A stretch of 64,000 nt of DNA from Persicaria tinctoria (lineage: Eukaryota; Streptophyta; Magnoliopsida; Caryophyllales; Polygonaceae), in contig JBANSL010000003.1 of NCBI GenBank assembly GCA_037127255.1, forward strand, positions 18,231,314-18,295,313, written 5' to 3'. Every line of letters starts with the position of its first letter. The first letter of the stretch is position 1. The position numbers were made by a program, and so were the translations under genes. This document shows, piece by piece, positions 1 through 9,801 of this stretch. The notes below the pieces were generated by a model. That model was not told the DNA's origin. It saw only the letters and a list, made by a program, of their open reading frames with translations, and did not search any database.

Positions 1-343
1 TTTGAGCCGATGATCAGCCCCATCCGTAAGGTGACGTGCAGTGCTATTGGCCATGCTCGTGTGCCGGATTCAGTGTTGTAGAACTTGTAGGCTTCAATGT
101 CATCGTCGTCCCGGACCCGAATCGGAGTTGCCCGACCCATGAAAGGAGGGAGGTAGGTGAGCTCAATGTCGTACAACACCATGTCAACGTCGAATTTGGA
201 GACTATCTTCCCCTTCAGTTGGTCGTAGGAAATATTATGTGGCACCACCATTGCTGCAGTACGTGCCTCTCCCTTGAAGACCAAGCTCCCACCTACGGGA
301 GCCCACCAACCGCCGAACACGACATTGATGCATACCCTATCAC
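1..343 (-). pseudogene. MuDR-type transposase, N-terminal exon (partial at window edge)
   Basis: Read on the minus strand, this stretch is open and gives about 114 residues resembling the PB1-like N-terminal domain of plant MuDR transposases: an opening RVCINVVFGGWW, then VVPHNISYDQLKGKIVSKF, then YDIELTYLPP, then IRVRDDDDIEAYKFY. The order (a P-x-x-I-S-Y-x-x-L helix, an I-x-L-x-Y strand, a D-D-D-D-I patch) is usual for that domain. A likely 3' splice acceptor (ACCCCAG) sits just upstream at about 344-346, with an in-frame stop beyond it, so this is probably an internal exon. The catalytic part lies left of the window. Whether the gene is intact cannot be judged. Confidence 0.6.
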
Positions 344-499
344 CTGGGGTACATCAGGGGAAAAGAGTATCAGCTTGGGGGATAGTTCTGATATAGTAAA
401 GGGGAACACCTACAAAGAAAAGGTACAAGATGACTTACCCATCGCTGCCACTGCCACCAACAAACTTGTTGCACTTTTCCTGGAATGGTAAGACAGTAC

Positions 500-1513
500 A
501 ACACTGTTGGCAGGTCAGAACTGTACTATTGGTAGGATGACAACTGTATCGTATCCTCGGATGCACGATTGGGTTTCCCCCGTCCTTACCACCTCTCTCC
601 TGCTCTGCCTCACTTTTTGCAGGTCATGTTGGGGTGTTTGAGATCCTCTTCTCAAGCTTATATATGTGCTTGGGGAACACCCATCAATGCAAAGATTGCA
701 TTTTCCCCTCATAAATGCTCCCCCCTTCCCCCCAAAGAAGAACCCCGTTTTGGCGCCAAAATTACACTGAAAACCCGCCAAATAAGCTACTGACAATCCA
801 CTCCAAATTTCTCGAAATTTTCAGGTATGGTAGGACATGGTAAGCCTATTGATAAGATAGAGATATGATATTGGTAAGATAAATATACAATATTGGTCAG
901 ACAGATGCCATTCCCTCTTCCCCCAATGAAGAACCTTGTTTTTGGCGCCAAAATTACACGTACATCCCGCCCAAACCACTACGGACATTCCCCTCCATAT
1001 TATCTCCAAAATTCCAACTATGGTAGGACATAGTTGGCCTATTGGTAAGACTAATGTCTTCTTTTGGTAAGACTAATGTCTTCTTTTGGTAGGACATAGT
1101 TCCCATATATGAAAGTGATGCTTTGCCCTCACCATGCCACTCGTTTCCTATGCTGGCTCTGTTTTTTCAAAGCATTTACTAAGGAATGACACCCATCAAT
1201 CAAGATTTTATAAGGGTTGATTGACACCCTTAATTACAATCATTTACATTTCCCCTCATAAATGCCCCCCCCCTTTTTCCCTACTTTATTGGAGCCACAC
1301 CCCAATTCCCTTACATGTGCAGCACCTCCCCTCCTCATTTCTCTTAGCAAAAATGAAGGAGCTATAGTGGCCGGACTCAGCTTCACTTGCAACTTCCTCT
1401 CCCGGTTACATTTTTTATTTGCACAAAATGGCCATTTTCTACCCCATGCAAATAATCAAGGCACATGGCTATTTGTGCAAAGTTTTTTTTTGGTCTAGTT
1501 ATGCAAAATGGCC
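500..1513. repeat. MULE-A subterminal region with dispersed TTGGTARGA words and diverged direct repeats
   Basis: No gene is seen. The region is built of diverged direct repeats. A ~60-bp block containing TTGGCGCCAAAATTACAC occurs at about 722-778 and again at about 911-970. A block with ACACCCATCAAT and CCCCTCATAAATGC occurs at about 668-722 and about 1189-1266. A 22-bp unit containing TTGGTAAGACTAATGTC is repeated in tandem near 1040-1090. The short word TTGGTARGA or ATGGTAGGACA recurs through the stretch. Such motif-rich subterminal DNA is common in MULEs. Confidence 0.5.
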
Positions 1514-1591
1514 TTTATCTTTAAGCTTTTAGATAAAGAGATTTAGATATAGATATAGTTGTTCTTTCCTTGATTAGCGGGGTTTGAGCAC

Positions 1592-1599
1592 TATAAATA
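1592..1599 (+). promoter_or_regulatory. TATA box of the 5' LTR
   Basis: TATAAATA inside a conserved context (CACTATAAATAAAGCCC) shared by the 3' LTR at 9659-9666. Transcript start is expected 25-35 bp downstream, in the stretch before the (GA)n tract. Confidence 0.6.
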
Positions 1600-1664
1600 A
1601 AGCCCTAGGGGTTGAGTTTTAGGTATCTCATTCCATCACACATTCAGAACAAGTAAGTAGTTAC

Positions 1665-1666
<2 letters not shown>

Positions 1667-1730
<64 letters not shown>
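1667..1730. repeat. (GA)n microsatellite, 64 bp, in the 5' LTR leader
   Basis: Uninterrupted AG dinucleotides. The 3' LTR has the same tract at 9734-9799, but lacks the ~14 bp that follow the tract here, so slippage and a small indel separate the two LTRs. In the transcript it would be a GA-rich leader. Confidence 0.95.
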
Positions 1731-1735
<5 letters not shown>

Positions 1736-2690
1736 GGCGAGCAAGGTGGAAAGGCGAAAGCGGATTTGGCTTGTTCGGTTGTAAGCTTTCTTTGGTTTAT
1801 TTTAATGCAAGTTAGTTTCTTTTGTTTATTGATGAGTTTCTTGATAATGAAGAGCGAGTAGTCCACCCACTTCTAGGGTCGGGGTGAGCCCGACGGTGAC
1901 CATGTGAGGTGATGCGGTAAAGGTTTGATCTTTTTATGCGATTCATCTTCTATCCCTATGAGCATGATTCTTTTGCGAGAGTTGAAGGTGGTCCTTGTTT
2001 GTGTTATTGAAGCGAAAGTGATCTTAATGCAACTGGGGTTAATTATGTGAAAAAGGGTTAGTAACAATTAGGGTTTATGCGAATGCCTCTATATTCCTAT
2101 TTGTTAATAACGAAAGTTATTTGATGGAAAGCATGATCTTTTATGCCTTTATGTGTTATTTTGCATGGTTATCGTTGTGGTGTTGATACCCTGGCTTTGG
2201 AAGTCTTTAGTTTATTGAATTTATTTCGTTGAAAATCTGCGATTCTGTGTTCGAAAGTTGCATTTAAAAGTTTCTGTCTTTTACTCGATCTCGGGAAAGT
2301 TTAGTCGATATCGAGTTGGTTGTACTCGATATCGAGTAGCATTTTACTCGACACTGTCTTTTCTGAGTTTCTGTTGCTGTTGGTCGATTTATGCCTCTGT
2401 TGTCGACTTGCTGTAGTCGATATCGAGGACTGTTGCTCGATATCGAGTAATTTCTGTGTCCTTGCTTTATTTTCTGCTTTTATCTGTTATTTCTGCCTTT
2501 CTGTTTACTTTTCTGTCCGTGAGATTTACAGCTACCTAAGATCCGTTGACACGCTTCCTCGTGGATCGATCCTGACTTCCCACTACTGCATAGGGAGGGA
2601 GTCTTATAATTATTTGCAAGGGACGAAATCTGGTTTGCTTTGCTTTATTCATATTTTAATTTGCATTCTCGATCTCCTCCTACAACAAAT

Positions 2691-2709
2691 TGGCGCCGTT
2701 GCCAGGGAA
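2691..2709 (+). other. Primer-binding site of the Athila/Tat-like element
   Basis: TGGCGCCGTTGCCAGGGAA lies 3 nt after the terminal CA of the 5' LTR. Athila/Tat elements typically use this site. It fixes both the LTR end and the plus orientation. Confidence 0.85.
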
Positions 2710-2770
2710 GCAATCATTCGCGCCTTTGGTAGTCAGTTCTCACTTTTCTTTTGAGTTACTTTGTAGTTAT

Positions 2771-3377
2771 ATGCGCCGTTCTGGTCGAACACCTGAGTTT
2801 GACGCCTTAGACGAACCGAAGCGCCTTATACACACCCAAGCTAAACTGAAAAGAGTCATGGCGGCCGCACAGACACAGGAACAGCTGATTGAGAGGCTTA
2901 AGAGGGAACTAGCTGCTAAAAATATTGCTCTCACCGCTGAGAGAGCACGCACTACAAGGGAAGCTGAGCGTGCGAGGCTATTGGAAGATGAGCTTGCCCA
3001 ATACCCAACAACTGTAGAGGATTACATGCACCCGACTCTCATCGTGCCTGAATCGGCCATTCTAATCCCTGAAAATAACTATGAAATTCGCACTCCTTTC
3101 CTTATTGAAATTAAAATTAATGCTTTCTTTGGTAGATTTAATGAATGCCCTCTTCAGCATATTACCAACTTGACGGATATGTGTCGTACTCTTGCTGAAG
3201 ATACCACCTTGGAGTATATCTTGATGAAGGCCTTTCATTGGTCCTTATCTGGTCCAGCATTGAAGTGGCTTGAGGGGCTGAAACCGCGATCCCTCACGAC
3301 ATGGGCTGAAGTAAAGCAAGAATTCCTCAACAAGTTCTTCCCTCCTACCAAGACAGCACTCCTTCGCCAAAACCTCA
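2771..3377 (+). pseudogene. gag, N-terminal part (Athila-type Retrotrans_gag)
   Basis: ATG at 2771 opens a frame beginning MRRSGRTPEF. A coiled-coil-rich stretch follows (KRVMAAAQTQEQLIERLKRE), then the capsid-like core FFGRFNECPLQHITNLTDMC and WLEGLKPRSLTTWAEVKQEF, typical of plant Ty3 gag. The open frame is broken at 3378 by an inserted LTR. The frame overlapping 2690-2770 upstream is only the primer-site region read through. Confidence 0.75.
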
Positions 3378-4460
3378 TGATGTGCATGATTTTAGTCGGT
3401 ACCGAGGCTCAATCTGGAAGTGCGAAGCAAGAAAAAGCGACAGTGCTCATACCGACCCTAAGAGGGGTCGGTACCGAGGTCTGGCGCTTCGGTATGGGTC
3501 CCGACAGAGCTTATTTACCCGGATTTAATTATTGTTACCCTTTTCCTTAGATAGACTTTAGATAAAATTCATATATTTGTTATTTCCTAATTTAGTTTAT
3601 GGGCTATGAAGTATAAATAGGATTTTTAGGGTTTGGAGGATTTTCTTCTTCCTTCCACCACTTTTTCAGCATTTTTAGGATTTTGGAGCATACGTTTAGA
3701 GAGCGTTTGTGAGCGGATTTGAGAGCGTTTTGAAGCGATTTCTTCGGCGAAAGTTGGAGAACGTTTTGTGGCGCTTTTGTGACGCTTTGTTGACGTTATT
3801 CTCAGGTTTTTATGCAATTTAAATTTCTGATTTTTATTTATTTCATGAATTTTGCAATGTCTACCATGTTTATGCGTGAGTAGTCGCCTTTTCTAGGGTT
3901 GGGGTGATCCCAACGATAGTTATGCTTGCAATTTTGCTATGAATTGATGAAGTGATTGGTTTATCTATTTCATGTGCTTAAGTACTCAATGAAAATTGGG
4001 GAAATTCTTTTTTGCAATTGAATTGAAAGATTGAATTGAGAATTGGATAGTAATTAGGATTTTGAAACGCAAGTTTGATAACCTAATTAAGATTGTTAGT
4101 AAAGTTTATTAATTTGTGAAAATAAATTGATTGCTTTGCTAGGGTTGATGCAAATTGACCTATTTAATAGATAAAAACATGATTTTTACTTGATTCATTG
4201 CAATGCTTGTATGATTATCGTTGTGGTGATCCCTATGTCCTAGATATTTCATATTATTGATTTTATTCCAAAAAAATTCAGCAACTTTAAAACCCCCAAA
4301 ATTCTATAATTTTCCATCACTTCTTGCTATTTCTTGCTCTTTGGTAACTAGAATTGAGTCACTGACTTTCTCCCTGTGGACGAACTTGACCCTACTATAC
4401 TATAGTGGGGTTTCGATCTTATAAATTTATTTGTTTGAAAATAAACCCTTCATCACATCA
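3378..4460 (+). mobile_element. Solo LTR inserted in gag
   Basis: Starts TGATGTG and ends CACATCA, a perfect 7-bp terminal inverted pair, length 1083 bp. The gag frame stops at the left edge and resumes at the right edge, so this is an insertion. Inside are a TATA box (TATAAATA, 3612-3619) and blocks resembling the layout of the surrounding LTR, such as CTAGGGTTGGGGTGATCCCAACG and TTATCGTTGTGGTG. No internal domain or second LTR is present, so it is a recombination remnant. No clear target duplication is visible: the flanks are CTCA and CAGG. Confidence 0.75.
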
Positions 4461-5104
4461 CAGGTTTCAAACAGAAGCCTGGGGAGCCGCTGACAAAGGC
4501 TTGGGAACGCTATAAGGATCTGCTGCGATCATGCCCTACACAAGGACAGCAAACCTGCGTAGTTCAAGAGATCTTCTTCAATTCTCTTGACTAGGCTGCT
4601 AAGGATAGGATCAACACATATACTCACTATGAGTATCTAAGAATGCCGCCTGCTGACGCATGGGCTGCTCTCGACAAGCTGACCAACTATGACAACAAGT
4701 ATGGGACTCCAACCAACTATGAGGAGAATGCCTATGCTAGGCCAGCCCCATCCATCCCCTCTATGAGCCCTCTAAAGAGATTGACCCAGATGTCAAGGAG
4801 AAATACTACAGAGATCGGAATCGCAAGCTCCTCAAGCAAGTCAAATATCTTTCTGACAATCAGGCTTGCATCGAATGCGGATCACAGCGGCACACCACTA
4901 CTGAGTGCCCACACACAGAGCAAGTCAGGCTGGCAGAGTACCACGAAGAGGCAGCTTACGGAGGGGGTCCCAATCGCTACATGGGGACCAAAGGTTCCAG
5001 CAACCACAATGGAACCAAGGTGCCCCTAGGAACCCCCTACCTTACAGAGCTCCAGGACATCCGTAAAGGGACCAGAAAAGGGATGATCTATAGACTGTCC
5101 TAGA
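4461..5104 (+). pseudogene. gag, C-terminal part with CCHC zinc knuckle
   Basis: Immediately after the solo LTR the gag frame resumes with a motif QKPGEPLTKAWERYKDLL, the usual Athila-type gag segment. One in-frame stop lies near 4590 (after FFNSLD). A frameshift near 4770 follows, and the zinc knuckle CIECGSQRHTTTEC (C-x2-C-x4-H-x4-C, about 4868-4909) is then read in another frame. A stop ends this frame at about 5101. The knuckle cysteines and histidine are all present, but the gene is broken. Confidence 0.7.
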
Positions 5105-5410
5105 GGAAATACGGAGAAATCATTCAGACACCAAGCAATCCTTCAACTCAGTCTACACTCAGATTCAAGGTGTCAACTCTAGGCTTGGGAGATTTATATA
5201 TGGCGGAAATCAGTTGATACACAGATTGGCCAGCTAGCAGCCATCATCCCCACACAGCCAGGAACACTCCCTAGATCTTCATAACCAAATTCCAAAGGGA
5301 AGACTGGTCACATCGCTGCTGTAAAACTCAGAAGTAGCCATCAACTGCACGAGCCAGAGGTCGGAAAGCAGCAGGACAAAGGAGAACAACAACTCGATAT
5401 CGACCAGACC
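5105..5410 (+). other. gag-protease junction, no intact frame
   Basis: Athila-like internal sequence between the gag zinc knuckle and the protease frame. No intact open frame is seen. From about 5391 it becomes the start of the palindrome-rich coding repeat. Confidence 0.4.
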
Positions 5411-5575
5411 TTGGTCGATATCGAGAAGAGACAACTCGATATCGAGGAAGGTTTACTCGATATCGACAACAAACTTGGCCAACCTTCGTCTGTACAGCAC
5501 ATCAACTCGACATCGAGGAATCTGGTCGATATCGAGAAGACTGTGGTCGATATCGAGGACACTCAAGTCAAGATC
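5394..5575. repeat. Palindrome array TCGATATCGA, 5' coding cluster
   Basis: Copies start at about 5394, 5415, 5436 and 5457 (21-bp period), and at about 5526 and 5547 (21 bp apart). A diverged relative, AGATCGAGA, lies near 5573. In the protein frame they encode VDIEK and LDIEE words. Confidence 0.8.
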
Positions 5576-6844
5576 GAGAAAGCTGCAGCACCTCCGACAT
5601 CTGTTCTGGCTCCAAATCAGAAAAGAAAGCTGCCCTTTCCAACAAAATCTCCAAAGGATCCAGCAGAAAAGAAGTTTCAGCGCTTCATCAAGATGCTTCA
5701 GAAACTCAATGTCACCATTCCCTTCATAGAAGCTCTCAATGAAATGCCAACCTATGTCAAATTCCTCAAGGATATTTTAAGCAAGAAGCGGTCAATGGCT
5801 GAAATTACAGAGGAGTGCAGCCATATGGACATACTTGAGAAGAGGCTAGATCCAGGTAAGTTTGCTATAACCATTGGATTTGGTCCATATAAAATTAATG
5901 CTTTATGTGATCTTCGAGCTAGTGTGAGTGTAATGCCTTTAACGATATGGTGCAAGATTAAGATAGGTGCCCTAGAGCCTGTGGATGCTAGGCTTTATAT
6001 GGCTAACAACACGGTGGTCATTCCAACAGGCATGGTGGACAATGTGCCAGTACAAGTAGGTAAGTTCTTTGTCCCTGTTGATTTCTTAGTTGTTGATATG
6101 GCGGAGGACCATGCTTGCCCAATTATTCTAGGAAGGCCCTTCTTGGCGACGGTGGATGCCAACATAAACGTAAGGAAGGGAGTGCTCACTTTCAACATCA
6201 GCGATGAGGTAATTGAGTATTCCTTTAATAAAACTGAAAGGCATACATGTCCAATGGAAGAGGTAAAATCTATCTCAGCTGGTTACATCACTTGTGGGGA
6301 GCCTAAGGTAAGAAATATGACTTTTGAAGAGCTGGAAAAGAGGGATATGGAAGCCCAGGTGGAGAAGATCATGGCCATCCTGAATGAAGAAACAGAGAAC
6401 CCACCCGACACAAACCAAGGTACGTCGATTTGGACTAACTATTTTTCGGATGCCTTGACAGGATGCAAGTATGGGGTCGAAGTCGAACAAAATTCCTCGA
6501 CATCGAGGAATTTGGTCGATATCGACCAAACTCAAAACCCTCCACCAGCAGCAGCGTCGTCGAGCAGCCAATCTGAAGCCACGGACTCCTCGATATCGAC
6601 TAAATTGGTCGATATCGACCAAATGCTGCCTGCATCGACTTCACCTTCCTCGACGCTGACTCCACTAGAAAAGTTGAACTCCTCGATATCGAGTACTTTA
6701 CTCGATATCGACCAACATCTGGCTCCTCGACTCCAGCATCCGCGAGCAGCAGGCCACCAAAAGCTGAAAACTTGTCGATGTCGAGTACAGTTACTCGAGA
6801 TCAACCAAACACAGTGGTCCCCGAACCCGTTTCAGCGAAGGTGA
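5411..6844 (+). pseudogene. gag-pol linker and aspartic protease domain
   Basis: A 477-codon open frame. The first ~55 residues are a repeat of VDIEK/LDIEE words. A retropepsin-like domain follows, roughly residues 150-285: FAITIGFGPYKINALCDL, then RASVSVMPLTIW, then the flap-side ILGRPFLATVDA. Athila proteases usually read DLGAS at the active site. Here the residue after DL is R, so the site is probably inactive. The C-terminal third again has VDIDQ and SISS words. These words come from the palindrome TCGATATCGA read in different frames at 19-21 bp spacing. RT should follow but does not. The frame closes at 6844. Confidence 0.7.
6500..6800. repeat. Palindrome array TCGATATCGA, 3' coding cluster
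   Basis: Further perfect or near-perfect copies near 6516, 6591, 6610, 6684 and 6703, some as pairs 19 bp apart. They are read partly as SISS/SIST and partly as VDID/LDID because the reading frame differs from copy to copy. Confidence 0.75.
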
Positions 6845-7143
6845 GCCAAGGTATGTATCTTTCTTCTCCTATTTCCATTAAAGATTTATCTATACATGGG
6901 AGATGTTTGCCTTGGTATGTGCGCTTATGTAGGATTTCCAATGATGAGCCCAAAGAGTATGAAGTTGGAGACAAGCTCTATGTTTCCAAATCAAATGATC
7001 ATTGGTTTCCCAACAAATTCAACAAGAATAGGATGGGACCTTTCGTGGTGAACAAGATCCATTCTGGAGGATTACTGCTGATGGACAAGAATGGAGTCCT
7101 ATTTGAGGCCCAAGCTACATGGGCCTTGCAGATGCCACCTTGA
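6845..7143 (+). pseudogene. Integrase C-terminal remnant
   Basis: In a plus-strand frame ending at 7143 the words EYEVGDKLYVSKSNDHWFP and GPFVVNKIHSGGLLLMDKNG resemble the C-terminal DNA-binding part of Ty3-type integrases (G-D-K-x-L then G-P-F-V-V). The catalytic core, RT and RNase H that should precede it are absent, so a deletion of several kilobases of pol is inferred. The preceding ISNDEPKEYEVGD fits the usual lead-in to this module. Confidence 0.55.
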
Positions 7144-8647
7144 GCTTAATGGAGAAAGTGGGCCTAGCGACTATAAAATCTAAAGCTTGTAAATAGACAT
7201 TTTTGGGACTTTTGGGACATTGTTGCTTTTGTTTGTTTTTTTTTTAGTTTTTCTATTGTGGGTATATGTCTTCTATATTTTTCAGGTCCATGGGATAGAA
7301 GCAGGCTATATTCGGACTCGCCCCAGGCATTAGCACTCGACATTTTGAAGCCTTGCACACTTGTCTTGTGAGTTTCTTTCTTTACCCTTGTTTTTATACA
7401 ACGAGGACACTGTAATATTTAAGTATGGGGTGGGGGAAGGGCTTACTTTGTGCATATTTGACATATTTGACATTATGTGTGCATATTTAGAATTTATTTC
7501 TTGGAATTGCTGATACATGGCTATTTTGGAAATCATTATTGATTTATGTGCCTATACGCATGTTTTCCAAAGTTTATAAAATTGACCCCCATTGAAAATT
7601 GAAAATTTTGAATAATGTCATGGAAGCTTTAAATTGAACTCGACGATGCAAAATTGGATTCATTAGAGATATAGCATGAAATTGCCTAGTAAAGGGAAGT
7701 CACAATGAAGTGCATTATTTTCTTGAAAACCATGAAAGGAGGTAAAATTTGAAGTTGCTTTTGACATATTGCATGATAAGAGGATAGATGACTTTATATT
7801 TCCATATAATGCTCATTGTTATATTCCTAGCCTTACCTATGCTTATGCATCACAAAAGCCATAATATGCCTTATTTCAATTATTGCTCCACATGATCTAA
7901 ATATTGCCATTCTTTACTTTATTTCCTATCCGGGGATTATGTTGAGAATAAAAGCTACATTATGGAGATTATTATATGGTGTTTGTGTTGTTGTTATCAT
8001 TATTGGAGTTTGGCAAGAATGTTTTATATGGAAAATTTAATGAGTGAAAGAAAATCCGATCACCTCAGGAGATAAAGGTAGATCGACCCTGCTTGCTGAG
8101 ATAATAGTTTGGCGAGATGGGACACAATGTGAGGAGTCCAAAGCACTAAGTATCCGGGGCCATTCATGACACCCATGTTTGCGACTCGCGAGAAGGCAGT
8201 GCTAATGTTAGAGAGGTAAAAGCAATATTATTGGAAAAAACATTGAACGATTGAAAGAAAGGTGATGAATCTTATGAAGAAGGAATGTGGAAATTCAGTT
8301 TGGAAAATACTCCATTTCCCCGGATTATTAGCACCACATTGCCAAAAAAATTGCCCACCTTTAGCCTTTTACCAATCTACTTCTTATTTGAGCTTAAATT
8401 AAAGTCCTCTTGATTATTAATGCTTTGTCACGAATAAATGTTTTTGCATAACCCTCCTTTTCTGAGTAGATGTTGCTTTTTAAAATTGCACATGCATGGA
8501 TATGTGACACTAGTACCTTTTCGAGGATGGTAATTGATTGCAGGGACATATGACAATGAATCTAATATGTTGAGAGTTTTGATTTCTTCCCCTGAATGAC
8601 AAATAAAAGTATTGCTTGAGGACAAGCAAGCTTAAGTATGGGGTGTT
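7144..8647 (+). other. 3' non-coding internal region of the Athila/Tat-like element
   Basis: No convincing gene. AT-rich DNA contains the words commonly found before the 3' LTR of these elements (a GGAGATAAAGGTAGATCGACC block near 8070-8100). It ends in GAGGACAAGCAAGCTTAAG followed by TATGGGGTGT, which serves as the polypurine-tract region directly before the LTR start at 8648. No env-like frame survives. Confidence 0.55.
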
Positions 8648-8924
8648 TGTTGTGAGCTGAATCTGCCATATTTTACAATAACTTTTATATCGTTTTCTGC
8701 ATACATTTCATGCATTTGGGCTAAAATAGTACAAAATCTATGTAGTTTATATTTATTTGCACAATTATGGAATATACACCAATTTTTGTTTAAATTCGCA
8801 GAATTCGAAGCAATTTACAGCAGTTCTGAGAAAGGACGGAAAAGCTCGGAAATCAACTACATAAGTCCAAAGTCAAAGAATGACGGAACCAGGACAAATC
8901 AAGCTGGAGCCAAGAGTTACTCGT

Positions 8925-9405
8925 TATCGAGTTCTTTTACTCGATATTGACAAAGGATGTCCGGCCAGTGCTGGTCGAGTAGAGCTGATCGAGGACGCTG
9001 AAGACGAAGCCAACCCGACTCCGGAGCTTTACTCGATATCGAGTAAACTACTCGATATCGACAACGCCCTGATGCCATGCCCTGAGTCGAGGAGCCATGC
9101 CAAGTCGAGAAGCCGAAGACCTGGAGACGCCGAGCACCATCTACTCGATATCGAGTAAACTACTCGATATCGACAACCTCAGCAGCACCTGTCCAAGCCA
9201 GTGTCGGGGAGCAGTTCCTCGACCAAGACCAGCAACGCAGAAGTCGACACCGTTACTCGATATCGAGGACTTTACTCGATATCGAGGACCCCAACACCAC
9301 ACTTCCGAGCTAGACTGAGCACCAGCTACTCGAGACGCTCAGCCAGCTGTAGTCGACGACACAAGTTACTCGATATCGAGTACTTTACTCGATATCGAGG
9401 AGATC
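8925..9405. repeat. Palindrome pairs CTCGATATCGAG in LTR U3
   Basis: Four clear pairs near 9030/9049, 9144/9163, 9254/9273 and 9368/9387, each member about 19 bp from its partner and the pairs about 110-115 bp apart. A diverged pair lies near 8928/8942. The core of every copy is TCGATATCGA, usually preceded by TAC. Confidence 0.8.
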
Positions 9406-9658
9406 TATCCGGAGCCGCATTACGCGGTTTGCTTTCCGTGTCGATCCGGGATTACGTGGAGCCGAAGGAGTCTGACTCTATCCACATCTATCAAGTTTTA
9501 TCAAAATCCATCAACTCCATGGAAGATTCTCCCACTTTAGATAGATTTTCCTTTTGGATTTAATTCCTTTATTCCATTTATTTATCTTTAAGCTTTTAGA
9601 TAAAGAGATTTAGATATAGATATAGTTGTTCTATCCTTGATTAGCGGGGTTTGAGTAT

Positions 9659-9666
9659 TATAAATA
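9659..9666 (+). promoter_or_regulatory. TATA box of the 3' LTR
   Basis: TATAAATA followed by AAGCCCTAGGGG, the same context as the 5' LTR copy. Confidence 0.6.
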
Positions 9667-9731
9667 AAGCCCTAGGGGCTGAGTTTTAGGTATCTCATTC
9701 CATCACACATTCAGAACAAGTAAGTAGTTAC

Positions 9732-9733
<2 letters not shown>

Positions 9734-9799
<66 letters not shown>
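9734..9799. repeat. (GA)n microsatellite in the 3' LTR
   Basis: About 66 bp of pure AG/GA, allelic in position to the tract at 1667-1730. It runs directly into GTGGAAAGGCG. Confidence 0.95.

Positions 9800-9801
<2 letters not shown>

Larger units (their letters stand above)
1..1513 (-). mobile_element. MULE-A, right-hand part of a Mutator-like element running off the left edge
   Basis: The left third encodes a MuDR-type transposase N-terminus on the minus strand. The rest is subterminal non-coding DNA ending in a MULE-like terminus. The last ~100 bp (about 1415-1513) repeat the words GCAAAATGGCC, TTTGTGCAAA and GGCCATTTTGTGC, the same style as the verified termini of the large MULE at 17889-41762 (GCAAAATGTCC). 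From 1514 on, the sequence matches the interior of the LTR at 9581-10729, so the boundary coincides with an LTR broken at an internal point. That fits insertion of the element into the LTR, with the rest of the LTR outside the window. The left end and the target duplication cannot be seen. Confidence 0.6.
1514..2687 (+). repeat. 5' LTR of the Athila/Tat-like element, left part missing
   Basis: Collinear with 9581-10729 of the full LTR; ends CTACAACA immediately before the primer-binding site. It contains a TATA box (1592-1599), a (GA)n tract (1667-1730) and several CTCGATATCGAG palindromes between about 2285 and 2450. About 930 bp of the LTR are absent at the left, where MULE-A begins. Confidence 0.85.

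Noticed and set aside
36..491. Plus-strand open frame of 151 codons
   Set aside because: It is antisense to the MuDR N-terminal domain read on the minus strand and has no recognisable domain of its own.
2690..2770. Upstream ATG of gag at 2690
   Set aside because: It overlaps the primer-binding site and LTR end. The gag-like sequence starts at 2771.
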